Shown piece after piece: positions 36,646-46,095 of a stretch of DNA of 64,000 nucleotides. The notes under the pieces were generated by a model that made no database searches, had not been told where the DNA came from, and saw nothing but the letters and a program-made list of their open reading frames with translations. A program made the position numbers and the translations under genes. Source of the DNA: Pirellulales bacterium. GTDB taxonomy: Bacteria > Planctomycetota > Planctomycetia > Pirellulales > JAEUIK01. Where the stretch lies: assembly GCA_019636335.1 (NCBI GenBank), contig JAHBXR010000006.1:203451-267450 (forward strand), in the 5' to 3' direction. How positions within the stretch are numbered: the stretch's first letter is position 1; every line of letters begins with the position of its first letter.

Positions 36646-36834
36646 GTTCCGCGAGACATGCTTCGCCAGAGAAGTGGGGATGCTCCTCCGCAGACCTTGG
36701 CCGGAAATACGAGCCGGATCCGCATGGATCGCCGCCCATCGCGAGCGCGACAGACCACGTCACGGAGCCCGGCCAGAACGCGGCAAGGCGGATGAAGACT
36801 TCCGGTGAAACGGAGAGGAGGCGTGACGGCCGCT

Positions 36835-37104
36835 TTACTTGCGGATGTCGAGTCGTCGAATGATGTCGAGATACCGCTGCGGGCTGACCTTGCGCAGGTA
36901 GTCCAATTGGCGACGACGGCGGCTGACCATCATCAGCAGTCCGCGCCGGCTGGCGTGGTCTTTCTTGTGCGTCCGCAGATGCTCGGTCAGCTCGTCGATC
37001 CTGCTGGTGAGGATCGCGATTTGTACTTCGGGCGAGCCCGTATCGGACTCGTCACGCTTGAAGTTGCCGATCAATTCCTGCTTGCGCGCTTTGGTAATCG
37101 TCAT
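36835..37104 (-). CDS. rpsO: 30S ribosomal protein S15
   Basis: 89 residues from ATG 37104 ([20 protein letters not shown]). The four-helix S15 sequence is clear: [39 protein letters not shown] and [17 protein letters not shown]. It binds 16S rRNA early in 30S assembly. An upstream extension of the frame to 37347 is non-coding leader. The gene precedes pnp on the same strand. Confidence 0.98.
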   Translation of the reverse strand: MTITKARKQELIGNFKRDESDTGSPEVQIAILTSRIDELTEHLRTHKKDHASRRGLLMMVSRRRRQLDYLRKVSPQRYLDIIRRLDIRK

Positions 37105-37469
37105 CTCAGTCCGCAATTCCTCAAACTTGGCCCATCTCCCGAAGTTGGGGGAGCCACCGAACCCCGTTCGACCGGTCGCGTGCGACCTTCTTTCTCTCGG
37201 AACTCTTACAACATCTAACTCTGTCAACAACTTAAGAGGGTAAGTGTACCAAGGCCCCCGGCTTTTGCAACTACACACCCCACGCTTTCCGCGCCGCCCC
37301 CTTTCGCCCGCAGTCGAATCGTCATTTGGACCGCGAAACCTGGGCAAACTGGGCGCCCGAAAGTCTAATCAATAGCTCCCGCCTAAGGAGAGGCCCCCTC
37401 GGCCGTTTCTTTCTGTGGAAGGCGGCTCCGCAAGAAACCGCGGCCTGAACAGCGTGTAGGGAAGCCGGG
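37105..37469. other. Divergent leader region between rpsO and the ECF sigma gene
   Basis: 365 bp without a supported gene. It should hold the rpsO promoter and leader (minus strand) and the promoter of the ECF sigma gene (plus strand). A TTGACA on the minus strand near 37221-37226 is a possible -35 element, but I cannot place a matching -10 with confidence. Confidence 0.4.
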
Positions 37470-37979
37470 ATGAACCAGCAGGCCCCAGCCGAATGGCTCG
37501 CGGACGTGCTCGCCGAGCACGAAGCGCCCCTGGTGCGTTACGCCACCCGGCTGACGGGCAATGCCGACCGCGCCCGGGACCTGGTGCAGGAGGCCTTCGC
37601 CCGGCTGTGTGCCGAGGACCCTTCGCGGCTCAACGGGCACGTGCGGGCGTGGCTCTACCGGACCGTCCGGCACCGGGTGATCGACGAGCATCGGAAGGAA
37701 CATCGCATGCAATCGCTCGAGCAAGCCGAAGGGGTCTGCTGCACGAGCCGCGAGGCGTCGCCCGAGGGGGTGCTCGAGCTGCGTGAATCGGCCGAGCGTG
37801 TGACCGAGTTGCTGGCCGCCCTGCCGGCCCGGGAGCAGGAGATCGTGCGACTGAAGTTTCAAGAAGACCTCAGCTATCGCGAGATCGGCGAGGTGCTGGG
37901 GTTGAGCGTGTCGAACGTGGGTTTTTTGTTGCATACGGCGATCAAGAAATTGCGCGTGCGGATGCTGGCCACGGAGTGA
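37470..37979 (+). CDS. ECF-type RNA polymerase sigma factor
   Basis: 169 residues. Region 2 runs HEAPLVRYATRLTGNADRAR into DLVQEAFARLCAEDP and the region 2.4 block VRAWLYRTVRHRVIDEHRK. Region 4 holds LLAALPAREQEIVRLKFQED and the recognition helix LSYREIGEVLGLSVSNVGFL. There is no extra N- or C-terminal domain. The next gene in the same direction encodes a membrane-anchored anti-sigma-like VWA protein, so the pair is a likely sigma/anti-sigma module. Confidence 0.93.
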   Translation: MNQQAPAEWLADVLAEHEAPLVRYATRLTGNADRARDLVQEAFARLCAEDPSRLNGHVRAWLYRTVRHRVIDEHRKEHRMQSLEQAEGVCCTSREASPEGVLELRESAERVTELLAALPAREQEIVRLKFQEDLSYREIGEVLGLSVSNVGFLLHTAIKKLRVRMLATE

Positions 37980-38000
37980 GCGGCTCACGCGAAGAGGGCT

Positions 38001-38099
38001 TTTAACGCAAAGACGCGAAGGCGCAAAGACGCAAAGGGAAGGCGTAGGGGGGATGAGAGGATGCACGAAGGTGTGGCACTGCGGGCTTGTCCGGCAGTG
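38001..38099. repeat. Composite repeat: CAAAGACGC-type tract plus CACTGC hairpin, left of the VWA gene
   Basis: TTTAACGCAAAGACGCGAAG followed by more CGCAAAGACG units (38001-38040), then at 38077-38099 a hairpin: CACTGC, GGGCTTGTC, then CGGCAGTG. The same two elements recur in the same order and orientation at 40713-40786, on the other side of the VWA gene. Confidence 0.8.
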
Positions 38100-38123
38100 T
38101 GTGAGGATCTTCCGTGAACGTGT

Positions 38124-38206
38124 TGTAGGGCGGGTACTTGAGTACCTGACAATTGTTCGAGTTCGCCACATCGAGAAGTGTCAGGTACAGAGTACCTGAC
38201 CTACAA
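38124..38206. repeat. REPIN-like paired palindrome, copy B
   Basis: Left arm 38124-38152 and right arm 38179-38206 (TGTCAGGTACAGAGTACCTG then ACCTACAA) are imperfect inverted repeats. The spacer (TTGTTCGAGTTCGCCACATC) resembles copy C read on the other strand. The right arm ends 11 bp before the ATG of the VWA gene, right before its AAGGAA ribosome binding site. Confidence 0.85.
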
Positions 38207-38217
38207 GGAACAAAACC

Positions 38218-40683
38218 ATGACACTCCATGCCGACGACCCGCGGTTGACCGCGTATGTGTTGGGGGAGTTGAAGGATGACGAGCGTGCCGAGTTCGAGCG
38301 CGCGCTGGCCGAATCGCCCGAGGCAGCGCGTGAGCTGGAAGAGATCCGCGAGACGATCGCGCTCGTGCGGCGCGAGTTGACGACGGAGCCGCTGCCCTCG
38401 CACGATGTACTTGCCGGCGGCCTGTTGGAACCTGCCGCCGATTCGCATGCGGACCCGGAGGTACCGTCGACGGTGTCGCCGGCGGGGAATACGCACCTCA
38501 AGTGGCGATTGGCGTCGTACGCCGCTGCCGCGGCGCTGCTTGTGGCGGTGGGATACGCCACGCTCCCACAAGGTGATTCAGCAACGTCGCAGGGGGTTGC
38601 ATTCCTGCCATCGCCTCCTTCTTCCGAGTCGAATCAGTGGGGCTATGCAGGGGGCGTCGCCATTAAGGCGAATTCGCAGGATGCCCCTCCGACACCATCT
38701 GGCGACGTTCAGCTTACGCCCCAGGCAACTTCCTTGGGTCTCACCCTACAAACAGCACAAGATCAAACACAACCGCCTCGTGCCGGCACACCGTACGACT
38801 CTCCTGCCAACACAAACTCTCCTCCGGCAGACGGGCGGGGCTACTTCATGTACGTCGAGGGGACGACGGCAGGGCCGAGTTCTCAGTTGCCGGCCCTCGC
38901 CGGTGCAGCGCGCGGGCGAGAGGTGGGACTAACCACGCTGGATGGATCCGCCCACTACGAGGTTACGCCGGGACAAGCCTCGAACGGGCACCTTGCCTAC
39001 ACGATCGCCAAGCCGGTCTACGAGACGAAACCGGCCGATCGATTCAAGGGGCCGGTCACAACTTACGGCGTCGATCCGTTGCAGCGACGAATGCCACTGG
39101 AAAGACAGGGCGACAACCTGAGCATGCTGCTGGTCACGCCGCGCATCATCGTGCAGGAAGAAGAGGAACAACTGCTAGGGGTGCAATCGTACAACACGGA
39201 GGCCTACGCTTCCATCGTCGAGAATCCGTTTCTCGGCGTGATGCAGAATCCTCTCTCGACCTTCTCCATCGACGTCGATACGGCCAGCTACTCGAACGTG
39301 CGGCGATTGCTCACCGCGGGCACGCTGCCCCCGCCGGGGGCCGTGCGGATCGAAGAGATGCTGAACTATTTTACTTACGACTACGCGCCGCCGGCCGAAA
39401 CGGAGACGGCGCCGTTCGCCGCGCACCTGGAAGTGGCCGAATGCCCTTGGCGGCCCGAGCATCGCCTGGTGCGGATCGGGCTCAAGGGGCGCGAGATCGC
39501 CAGCGAGGACCGCCCGGCCAGCAACCTAGTCTTTCTGCTCGACGTCTCCGGCTCGATGAATAAGCCGAACAAGCTGCCGCTGGTAAAAGAGGGCCTGCGC
39601 ATGCTGGTCAACGGGCTGCGCGAGAACGATCGCGTGGCGATCGTGGTCTATGCCGGCGCCTCGGGGATGGTGCTCGACTCCACCTCGGGGGACAACAAGG
39701 AGACGATCCTCGCCGTGATCGATCAACTCACGCCCGGCGGCTCGACGAACGGCGCCTCGGGCATTCAACTCGCCTATGACGTCGCTAAGAAACACTTCGT
39801 CAAGGAAGGCACGAACCGCGTCATCCTGGCCACCGACGGCGATTTTAATGTTGGCATCACCGACCAAAGTCAACTCGTGGAGCTGATCGAAGAGCAGGCC
39901 AAGACGGGGGTGTTCTTGAGCGTGCTCGGCTTTGGCATGGGTAATCTGAAGGATTCGACGCTCGAGCAATTGGCCGATCGTGGCAACGGCAATTATGCCT
40001 ACATCGATAGCGATCGCGAGGCGCGCAAGGTGCTCGTCGAGCAACTCTCGGGCACGCTGGTGACGATCGCCAAGGACGTGAAGATCCAGCTCGAGTTCAA
40101 CCCGGCCCGCGTGGCGGCCTATCGACTGATCGGCTACGAGAACCGCCTGCTGGCCAAAGAAGATTTCAACGATGACACGAAGGACGCGGGCGAGATCGGC
40201 GCCGGGCACACGGTGACGGCGCTGTATGAAGTTGTGCTGACAAACGCTGAGAAGCCCGGGTCGACAGACGAGAACAAGCAGGACGACGAGGCCATCGAAC
40301 GCGAGGTGGACGAACTGGAATATCTCTCCGTGGCTCGTCCCACGGAGGCGGCACTCGCCAGTCCGAACTTGTTGACGCTGAAACTGCGTTACAAGGAACC
40401 GGAAGGAACCGAGAGCAAACTCTTGAAATTCCCCGTGGAAGATGCGCAGCGACGGATTGGCGAAGCCTCGACCGATTTCCAACTGGCGGCCTCGGTGGCG
40501 GCGTTCGGCATGCTGCTCCGCGGTTCGCAGTTCGCCGGCTCGGCCAACCTGGACGCCGTGATGGAATGGGCTCAGCCGACGCTGTCATCCGATCTGGCAG
40601 GCTACCGCCGCGAATTGGTCGACCTGATGCGCACGGCCCGCGAGCTGATGAAGGCTCAGCAACCGTCGCAGCAGCAACAATAG
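38218..40683 (+). CDS. Anti-sigma-like membrane protein with YfbK-type von Willebrand A domain
   Basis: 821 residues. The N-terminus (DPRLTAYVLGELKDDERAEF) is an anti-sigma-type helical domain, followed by a membrane helix near residues 98-114 (LASYAAAAALLVAVGYATL). A low-complexity linker leads to the YfbK N-terminal domain (ENPLSTFSIDVDTASYSNVR-like block; here QNPLSTFSIDVDTASYSNVR). The VWA domain has MIDAS DVSGSMN near 442, and the DUF3520 C-terminal domain contains AGHTVTALYEVVL. It probably binds the ECF sigma encoded 238 bp upstream while sensing protein or metal ligands outside. Unusually, anti-sigma and VWA parts are one polypeptide. Repeat copy B abuts its ribosome binding site, and composite repeats flank the gene. 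Confidence 0.9.
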   Translation: MTLHADDPRLTAYVLGELKDDERAEFERALAESPEAARELEEIRETIALVRRELTTEPLPSHDVLAGGLLEPAADSHADPEVPSTVSPAGNTHLKWRLASYAAAAALLVAVGYATLPQGDSATSQGVAFLPSPPSSESNQWGYAGGVAIKANSQDAPPTPSGDVQLTPQATSLGLTLQTAQDQTQPPRAGTPYDSPANTNSPPADGRGYFMYVEGTTAGPSSQLPALAGAARGREVGLTTLDGSAHYEVTPGQASNGHLAYTIAKPVYETKPADRFKGPVTTYGVDPLQRRMPLERQGDNLSMLLVTPRIIVQEEEEQLLGVQSYNTEAYASIVENPFLGVMQNPLSTFSIDVDTASYSNVRRLLTAGTLPPPGAVRIEEMLNYFTYDYAPPAETETAPFAAHLEVAECPWRPEHRLVRIGLKGREIASEDRPASNLVFLLDVSGSMNKPNKLPLVKEGLRMLVNGLRENDRVAIVVYAGASGMVLDSTSGDNKETILAVIDQLTPGGSTNGASGIQLAYDVAKKHFVKEGTNRVILATDGDFNVGITDQSQLVELIEEQAKTGVFLSVLGFGMGNLKDSTLEQLADRGNGNYAYIDSDREARKVLVEQLSGTLVTIAKDVKIQLEFNPARVAAYRLIGYENRLLAKEDFNDDTKDAGEIGAGHTVTALYEVVLTNAEKPGSTDENKQDDEAIEREVDELEYLSVARPTEAALASPNLLTLKLRYKEPEGTESKLLKFPVEDAQRRIGEASTDFQLAASVAAFGMLLRGSQFAGSANLDAVMEWAQPTLSSDLAGYRRELVDLMRTARELMKAQQPSQQQQ

Positions 40684-41002
40684 TAAAGACTCACGCAGAA
40701 ATGCGGCAGATTCTTTAACGCAAAGGCGCCAAGACGCAGAGACGCAAAGAATCGACGTTGGTGGGCCCTGCTGGCTTGTCCAGCAGTGATGACTTGGCTC
40801 TCGTCACGCCTCTCTCAAAGCAAACGCTTCTAGCGATCCTCTTGTTGCTGCGCAACACCGACGAATTTGCGACTTCCGTCAACCGCGCCTGGAAGTTCGC
40901 TCCGCAAGACCGTCTGCTACCCGCCAGAATCTTCACTGCGCCTTCGCGTCTTGGCGTCTTTGCGCCTTGGCGTTGAGAATGTTCGGCGCGAGCTGGGCGC
41001 AT
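40684..41002. repeat. Repeat-filled intergenic region right of the VWA gene
   Basis: Holds the second composite repeat: CTTTAACGCAAAGGCGCCAA with further GACGCA units at 40713-40751, and hairpin CTGCTGGCTTGTCCAGCAG at 40768-40786. A third tract in the opposite orientation lies at 40936-40975 (GCGCCTTCGCGTCTTGGCGT and onward), so 40713-40975 is bounded by inverted tracts of about 40 bp. No gene is supported in the ~185 bp between them. Confidence 0.75.
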
Positions 41003-41050
41003 AAAAAAGGTCGAGCCCTGGATCGAACGTCATACGATCCAGGGCTCGAC
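41003..41050 (-). terminator. Rho-independent terminator of clpX
   Basis: A perfect 16-bp stem (GTCGAGCCCTGGATCG at 41010-41025 with its complement at 41035-41050) closes a 9-base loop. On the minus strand it is followed by CC and six T residues. It lies 56 bp after the clpX stop. Confidence 0.95.
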
Positions 41051-41105
41051 GCGCTATAGCGCGGACTTGACCTCCGCCTCCCTCGAGAGGGTGCGGGCTT
41101 GAACG

Positions 41106-42395
41106 TCACGCGCTCTTATTCTTGGGCTCGAGAATCGGCAGCAGCCGCTCGCGACCCGCCACCACATTGTCGCTGACGACATAGCGGCTTCCCCGCGGCG
41201 AGTCGGGCAGATCGTACATGATATCGAGCATGACCTTCTCAATAATCGACCGCAGACCCCGCGCTCCGGTTTCTTTTTCTTGCGCTTTCTGGGCAATGGC
41301 TCGCAGGGCCTCGTCGGTGAAGTGCAATTCGCACTCCTCCATCTCGAAGAGACGCTCGTACTGCCGGCACAAGGCGTTGCGCGGTTCTTTCAACACGCGG
41401 ACCATGTCGTCGGTCGAAAGGGGCGTCAGCGGGGCGACCACGGGGAGACGTCCCACGAGCTCGGGAATGAGGCCGAACTCGAGCACGTCGTCGCTGGTCA
41501 CCTGCGGCAGCAATTCTCCCAGCTTGGCGTCGCCGGCATCGGGCTTGCTGCCTTCCAGGTTGAAGCCGATCGAGCGGCGGCCCAGACGTTTGCCGATGAT
41601 CTTGTCGATGCCGACGAACGTGCCGCCGCAGATGAACAGGATGTTCGTCGTGTCCATCTGAATGTACTGTTGCTCGGGATGCTTGCGGCCACCTTGCGGG
41701 GGCACGTTCGCCAGCGTTCCTTCGAGCATCTTGAGCAGGGCCTGCTGCACGCCCTCGCCCGACACGTCGCGCGTGATCGAGACGTTGTTGCTGGTCTTGC
41801 CGATCTTGTCGATCTCGTCGATGTAGAGGACGCCCCGTTGCGCGGCTTCGAGATCGAAGTCGGCGGCATGGAGCAGCTTGAGCAGCAGGTTCTCGACATC
41901 CTCGCCGACGTAGCCCGCCTCGGTGAGCGTGGTGGCATCGCCGATGGCAAAGGGCACGTCGAGGATGCGGGCCAGCGTGCGGGCGAGCAAGGTCTTGCCG
42001 CAGCCGGTCGGACCCATGAGCAGGATGTTCGACTTGTCGAGTTCGACGTCGCCACCTTCGCTGGCGTGCATGAGCCGCTTGTAGTGGCTATGCACGGCCA
42101 CGGCCAGCACGCGTTTGGCATGCTCCTGGCCGATCACGTATTGATCGAGGTGCGAGACGATCTCGCGGGGAGCTGGAATCTTGTTGAAGAGCTGCTTGGT
42201 GGTGCCGCGGCGCCGTCGCTCCTGATCGAGGATCGACTGGCACAGCTCGATGCACTCACCGCAGATGTAGACGTCGCCCGGTCCTTCGACCAGGGGGCCG
42301 ACATCACGATAGCTCTTGCGGCAAAAGGAACAGAAGGCGTTCTTCTTGGTGGTGCTGCTACTGCGGCGACCTCCGGTCCCGTCACCCGAGGGCAT
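41106..42395 (-). CDS. clpX: ATP-dependent Clp protease ATP-binding subunit ClpX
   Basis: 429 residues. The N-terminal zinc-binding domain has CSFC and CGEC pairs (residues ~22-49). The AAA+ core has Walker A GPTGCGKT near residue 128, Walker [13 protein letters not shown], the pore loop AGYVGEDV, and sensor/arginine region [11 protein letters not shown] (the conserved RFD/GRLP box). The ClpP-binding loop IGF is in [10 protein letters not shown]. ClpX unfolds substrates for ClpP. No clpP gene is adjacent, so ClpP must be encoded elsewhere. A strong terminator follows the gene. Confidence 0.98.
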   Translation of the reverse strand: MPSGDGTGGRRSSSTTKKNAFCSFCRKSYRDVGPLVEGPGDVYICGECIELCQSILDQERRRRGTTKQLFNKIPAPREIVSHLDQYVIGQEHAKRVLAVAVHSHYKRLMHASEGGDVELDKSNILLMGPTGCGKTLLARTLARILDVPFAIGDATTLTEAGYVGEDVENLLLKLLHAADFDLEAAQRGVLYIDEIDKIGKTSNNVSITRDVSGEGVQQALLKMLEGTLANVPPQGGRKHPEQQYIQMDTTNILFICGGTFVGIDKIIGKRLGRRSIGFNLEGSKPDAGDAKLGELLPQVTSDDVLEFGLIPELVGRLPVVAPLTPLSTDDMVRVLKEPRNALCRQYERLFEMEECELHFTDEALRAIAQKAQEKETGARGLRSIIEKVMLDIMYDLPDSPRGSRYVVSDNVVAGRERLLPILEPKNKSA

Positions 42396-42693
42396 ACTTG
42401 CTCCTTTCCACGTCCGCCGTACTCGGTCTCACCGAGCCTCCGGCGTGGGGTAGAAAAATCAAGGTATTGCTCGAGTGGCCTGGCGACCTCGAGTCGACCG
42501 GGCCAGGGGCCTTCCTTGTCCGCACTTCCTTCGAGCCTGTGTCACGTAGACGCGTACTATCTACGTCGTGCTATCGCCTTCCGGTTCTCTTACAAAAACT
42601 TCGCTCGGCGGGCAGTTTCCTCTCCGCCGCCGCTCGAAGCGGGTCTGCGATCCCGACCGGGCGTGCATCTCTGCCCAGGCGTTACGGTTCGAC

Positions 42694-42963
42694 TTAACCC
42701 TGCTCGCCGTTCCCCTTTATCTCGTCCTGCAACCGGCCGGCCAACTTGCTCTTTATTGTTCGGAATTCCTCGTCGGCCAGCACACCTTTGCCGTGCATTT
42801 CGCGAAAATTGCTGAGCAAATCGCTCGTCGTCGGCCCCTTCTCTCGGATCGACTCGCGAACCCTGCCCACGACGTAAAACCCCAACACCAGGAGCGCTGC
42901 CAGCACCGCCAGCCAGAAGACGACCCGCGCCCCGGGCGTTTGTAGGAATTCTGCTATTTCCAA
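42694..42963 (-). CDS. Small membrane protein with SHOCT-like C-terminal domain
   Basis: 89 residues from a TTG at 42963. A transmembrane helix at about 12-33 (ARVVFWLAVLAALLVLGFYV) is followed by a basic/acidic cytoplasmic tail. The tail's LLSNFREMHGKGVLADEEFR segment, followed by TIKSKL, resembles SHOCT or DUF-type short helical domains that follow membrane helices (pattern 'L..L..L...G.LTEEEFE..K..LL'). It lies in the region upstream of clpX on the same strand, 298 bp from its start. The function is unknown. The non-ATG start is uncertain but the sequence pattern supports the frame. Confidence 0.7.
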   Translation of the reverse strand: MEIAEFLQTPGARVVFWLAVLAALLVLGFYVVGRVRESIREKGPTTSDLLSNFREMHGKGVLADEEFRTIKSKLAGRLQDEIKGNGEQG

Positions 42964-43149
42964 GTCCGACCGCCGGAGAAATCCGCAAAGTTTCGCCTAC
43001 TCAACTCTTTTCGCCAGCTCTTGCCGTTATTATGCACTTCTCATCGGAGACAGTCCAGAAATGAGGCCCGCGTCGAATAGTTTCGCCGTGCCAGCAGACA
43101 ACTTTCTACCACCTTTGGGCGAGCGGACTCTTCGTCCGGCGAAGCAACT

Positions 43150-43806
43150 ATGTCGCGACACGAGGATCTGGAGCGTGTGCTGCGCGGGGGTATCGTCGCC
43201 ATCCTGCGTTCTCCCAGCGGCGAACGGCTGGCCGACGTGGCCGAGGCGCTGCTGGCCGGCGGCATCGACGTGGTCGAGGTCACGTTCACCGTGCCCAAGG
43301 CGGCTCGGGTCATCGAGCAGGTGGCCGATCGCCTGGGCAACCGCGTGTTGCTGGGGGCCGGCACGGTCCTCGATACGGAAACGGCGCGGGTGGCCATCTC
43401 GGCCGGCGCCCGCTTCCTCGTCTCGCCCACGCTCAATCTCGACGTGATTCGCCTCTGTCATCGCTACGATGCGCTCGCCATGCCCGGCGCCTTCACCCCG
43501 ACCGAGATTCTCACCGCCTGGGAAGCAGGCGCGGAGATCATCAAGGTGTTCCCTTCGGACTTTGTGGGGCCTGGTTATCTGAAGGCCATCAAGGCCCCGT
43601 TGCCCCAGGTTCGACTCATGCCCACCGGGGGCGTGAACCTGCAAACGGCGCCCGACTTCCTCCGCGCCGGGGCGTGCGCGCTCGGCATCGGCAGTTCGCT
43701 GGTCGATCCCAAGCTGGTCGCCGCGGGAGATTACCAGCGACTGGAATCGGTGGCGCGGCAGTACGTCGAAGTGGTGCGAGAGACGCGCGCTGCGATGGCA
43801 CGCTAG
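43150..43806 (+). CDS. KDPG/KHG aldolase (2-dehydro-3-deoxyphosphogluconate aldolase family)
   Basis: 218 residues, a class I aldolase TIM barrel. The catalytic Glu is in VVEVTFTVPKA, the GAGTVLD block follows, and the Schiff-base Lys is in IIKVFPSDFVGPGYLKAI. The phosphate site is LMPTGGVNLQ. It cleaves KDPG or 4-hydroxy-2-oxoglutarate to pyruvate plus glyceraldehyde-3-phosphate or glyoxylate. Entner-Doudoroff partner genes (edd, zwf) are not in the window, so the exact substrate is open. Confidence 0.93.
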   Translation: MSRHEDLERVLRGGIVAILRSPSGERLADVAEALLAGGIDVVEVTFTVPKAARVIEQVADRLGNRVLLGAGTVLDTETARVAISAGARFLVSPTLNLDVIRLCHRYDALAMPGAFTPTEILTAWEAGAEIIKVFPSDFVGPGYLKAIKAPLPQVRLMPTGGVNLQTAPDFLRAGACALGIGSSLVDPKLVAAGDYQRLESVARQYVEVVRETRAAMAR

Positions 43807-43919
43807 TCCGAGCAGGTGCGTCGACTCGTGAAAATCTTTGCAGCACGCGAGCGGGCTGAATACATTCATCATCGGCGCTGCACAACGGCAGGCTGCTAAC
43901 CTTCCTGGGGGCTCGACCT

Positions 43920-44849
43920 ATGTCCATTCCGTTCACCTGCCCGCACTGCGGTGCGCAGACCAACGTCGACGATCGCTTCGCCGGCCAAAGCGGTCCCTGC
44001 TTTCAATGCGGGGCGACCGTTACAATTCCCGCGCCGGCCGATGGTCTGACACCCTTCGGCAACTATGGGCCCCGTGCATCTTCTTCACGAAATTCGAGTG
44101 GGATGACGTGGGTGATTGTCGCCATTGCGGCGGTGCCGGTATTGCTCTGTGTCGCCGGCATTTTGATCGCGTTATTGCTACCGGCGGTTCAAGCGGCGCG
44201 CGCAGCGGCGCAGCGATCGACCTGTCGAAACAATCTCAAGTACCTCGGTCTTGCGATGCACAACTACCACGAGACTTACGGTTCGTTTCCGCCCCCCTAC
44301 CTGGCGGACGCGAATGGCAAGCCGATGCATAGTTGGCGCGTCCTCTTGCTGCCTTTTCTGGACGCCGCGGATCTGTATGCCCGCTACGACTTCAACGAAC
44401 CCTGGGACGGACCACACAACCAGCAACTGGCAGCCGAGATGCCAGAGGTTTTCCGATGTCCCAGCGCGATGAATTCCTCGGATCCCATGACGACGAATTA
44501 TGTGGCCGTCGTTGGACCTGGCTACTTGTTCGATGCGAATCGGGTGAACCGTTACGCCGACGTGCTGGACGGCCTGTCGCAAACGATTGCCCTGGTCGAG
44601 TCCTCTGGGCCCTTCGGAGCAAACATTCACTGGATGTCTCCCGAGGACATTCCCGCAGAACGCCTGCCACCAACACTCAACAGCCCCCCCGGGCCGGCGA
44701 TTGCCAGCCAACATCTGCGTGGCGTCAACATGCTCATGGGTGACGCCAGCATCTATTTTATCCAAGACGATTTGCCAGCGTCTGAGTTGCGTGCCATGTT
44801 GACGATCTGGGGACGGGAACCCGTTGCTCCCTTGAATGTGTCGAACTAG
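43920..44849 (+). CDS. Zinc-ribbon DUF1559-type protein, first of a tandem pair
   Basis: 309 residues. Residues 7-30 form a zinc ribbon (CPHC ... CFQC, with FAGQSGPC between). A transmembrane helix at about 62-84 ([20 protein letters not shown]) leads into the DUF1559 domain: [63 protein letters not shown] and an [13 protein letters not shown] block near the end. DUF1559 proteins are a hugely expanded planctomycete family resembling type II secretion pseudopilins; here the usual prepilin cleavage signal is replaced by the zinc ribbon. The function is unknown. A paralogue follows 60 bp downstream. Confidence 0.9.
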   Translation: MSIPFTCPHCGAQTNVDDRFAGQSGPCFQCGATVTIPAPADGLTPFGNYGPRASSSRNSSGMTWVIVAIAAVPVLLCVAGILIALLLPAVQAARAAAQRSTCRNNLKYLGLAMHNYHETYGSFPPPYLADANGKPMHSWRVLLLPFLDAADLYARYDFNEPWDGPHNQQLAAEMPEVFRCPSAMNSSDPMTTNYVAVVGPGYLFDANRVNRYADVLDGLSQTIALVESSGPFGANIHWMSPEDIPAERLPPTLNSPPGPAIASQHLRGVNMLMGDASIYFIQDDLPASELRAMLTIWGREPVAPLNVSN

Positions 44850-44909
44850 CGCGGCACCATGACGACGAGTTGTTGCTAACCCTAACGCTCCAGGATCTTG
44901 TTGAGCCGC

Positions 44910-45953
44910 ATGCCCATCCCCTTTACCTGCCCTCACTGTGGGACTCGCACGCAGGTCGACGAGAAGTACGCCGGCCAGAGCGGTCCGTGCTTCCAATGTG
45001 GCAAGACGGTGCAGGTGCCTGCGGCTTCCGGATCGCAGACTCCCAGCTTCGATGCGTCGGCCTACTCGCCGACCCCCACGGCGCCGGCGAAGTCGAACAA
45101 GCTGATCTGGATCTTCTCGGTCGCGATCATGTTGCTGGCGCTGTGCTGCGTCATCAGCGTTCCGATGGCGATTATTTTGCCCGCCATCAACGCCACGCGA
45201 GAACAAGCGCGCCGCCTGACTTGCGAGAACAATCTGCGACAGATCGGCGTGGCGTTGCAGAGCTATCACGACGCGCACGGCTGCTTTCCGCCCCCCTACC
45301 TCGTCGACGCCGAGGGGCAACCGGCGCACAGTTGGCGCGTGCTGATTCTTCCCTTTCTGGGCGAGACCGAGCTGTACGATCGTTACTCGTTCGACGAGCC
45401 GTGGAACGGTCCGCACAACCAGCAACTCGAGCAGGAGATGCCGCCGGTGTTCCGCTGCCCGAGCGCCGATCCCGCGCTGGGCCTGTACGACACGAATTAC
45501 GTGGCGGTGGTCGGCCCCGGCCTGCTGTTCGATCCGTCGCAGCGCGTGGCGATCGCAGACGTCACCGATGGACTGGAGCACACGATCGCGGTTGTCGAAT
45601 CGTCGGGGCCCTCGGGGGCGAAGCTCCCCTGGATGTCTCCCCACGACCCCACGCACATGGCCCTGAACACCAAGGTCAACGGCGTGCCGGGCCCGGCCAT
45701 CTCGAGCGATCATCCCGGGGGCGCCAACGTGCTGCTTGCCGACGGTGAGACGCGGTTCCTGAGCGACGCGATCGATCCCCAAATCCTGCAGGACTACCTG
45801 ACGATCGGTGGCCACGAAAGTCATCAGCCGCTCGACGGAACGAGCATCGCCCCTTCCGGTGACAGTAACGTGTCTCTGGACGCCAATACGGGGGAGGCTG
45901 ACACGCCGCTCGATGCCGGTGAAGAGGCCACCGCCGACCCCGCGGCGCCGTAA
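44910..45953 (+). CDS. Zinc-ribbon DUF1559-type protein, second of a tandem pair
   Basis: ATG 44910 ([20 protein letters not shown]) aligns with the start of the paralogue upstream and gives 347 residues. It has the same zinc ribbon, a membrane helix at about 66-90 (LIWIFSVAIMLLALCCVISV) and a DUF1559 core (LPAINATREQARRLTCENNL, SYHDAHGCFPPPYLVD, SWRVLILPFLGETELYDRY, HPGGANVLLADGETRFL). It has an extra acidic, disordered tail of about 45 residues (TGEADTPLDAGEEATADPAA). The tandem arrangement and close similarity indicate a local duplication. Confidence 0.9.
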   Translation: MPIPFTCPHCGTRTQVDEKYAGQSGPCFQCGKTVQVPAASGSQTPSFDASAYSPTPTAPAKSNKLIWIFSVAIMLLALCCVISVPMAIILPAINATREQARRLTCENNLRQIGVALQSYHDAHGCFPPPYLVDAEGQPAHSWRVLILPFLGETELYDRYSFDEPWNGPHNQQLEQEMPPVFRCPSADPALGLYDTNYVAVVGPGLLFDPSQRVAIADVTDGLEHTIAVVESSGPSGAKLPWMSPHDPTHMALNTKVNGVPGPAISSDHPGGANVLLADGETRFLSDAIDPQILQDYLTIGGHESHQPLDGTSIAPSGDSNVSLDANTGEADTPLDAGEEATADPAAP

Positions 45954-46095
45954 AGTCACCCCAGCTTGCCCGGTCAAAACCGCCGGCACGCCTGTTTCAC
46001 GTCGCAGGACCGTTGCCGCCGATACCCAGTAAAGGATTGTCGCGCCGGCTCGCGCTGCGCGCGTCCTTTGCCGCTTTCACTGGGGGATCGATGAC

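Noticed and set aside
34681..36795. 704-codon open frame antisense to pnp
   Set aside because: pnp on the other strand is unmistakable; the antisense product is low-complexity and lacks motifs.
41280..42815. 511-codon open frame antisense to clpX
   Set aside because: Follows the wobble pattern of clpX and runs on into non-coding sequence.
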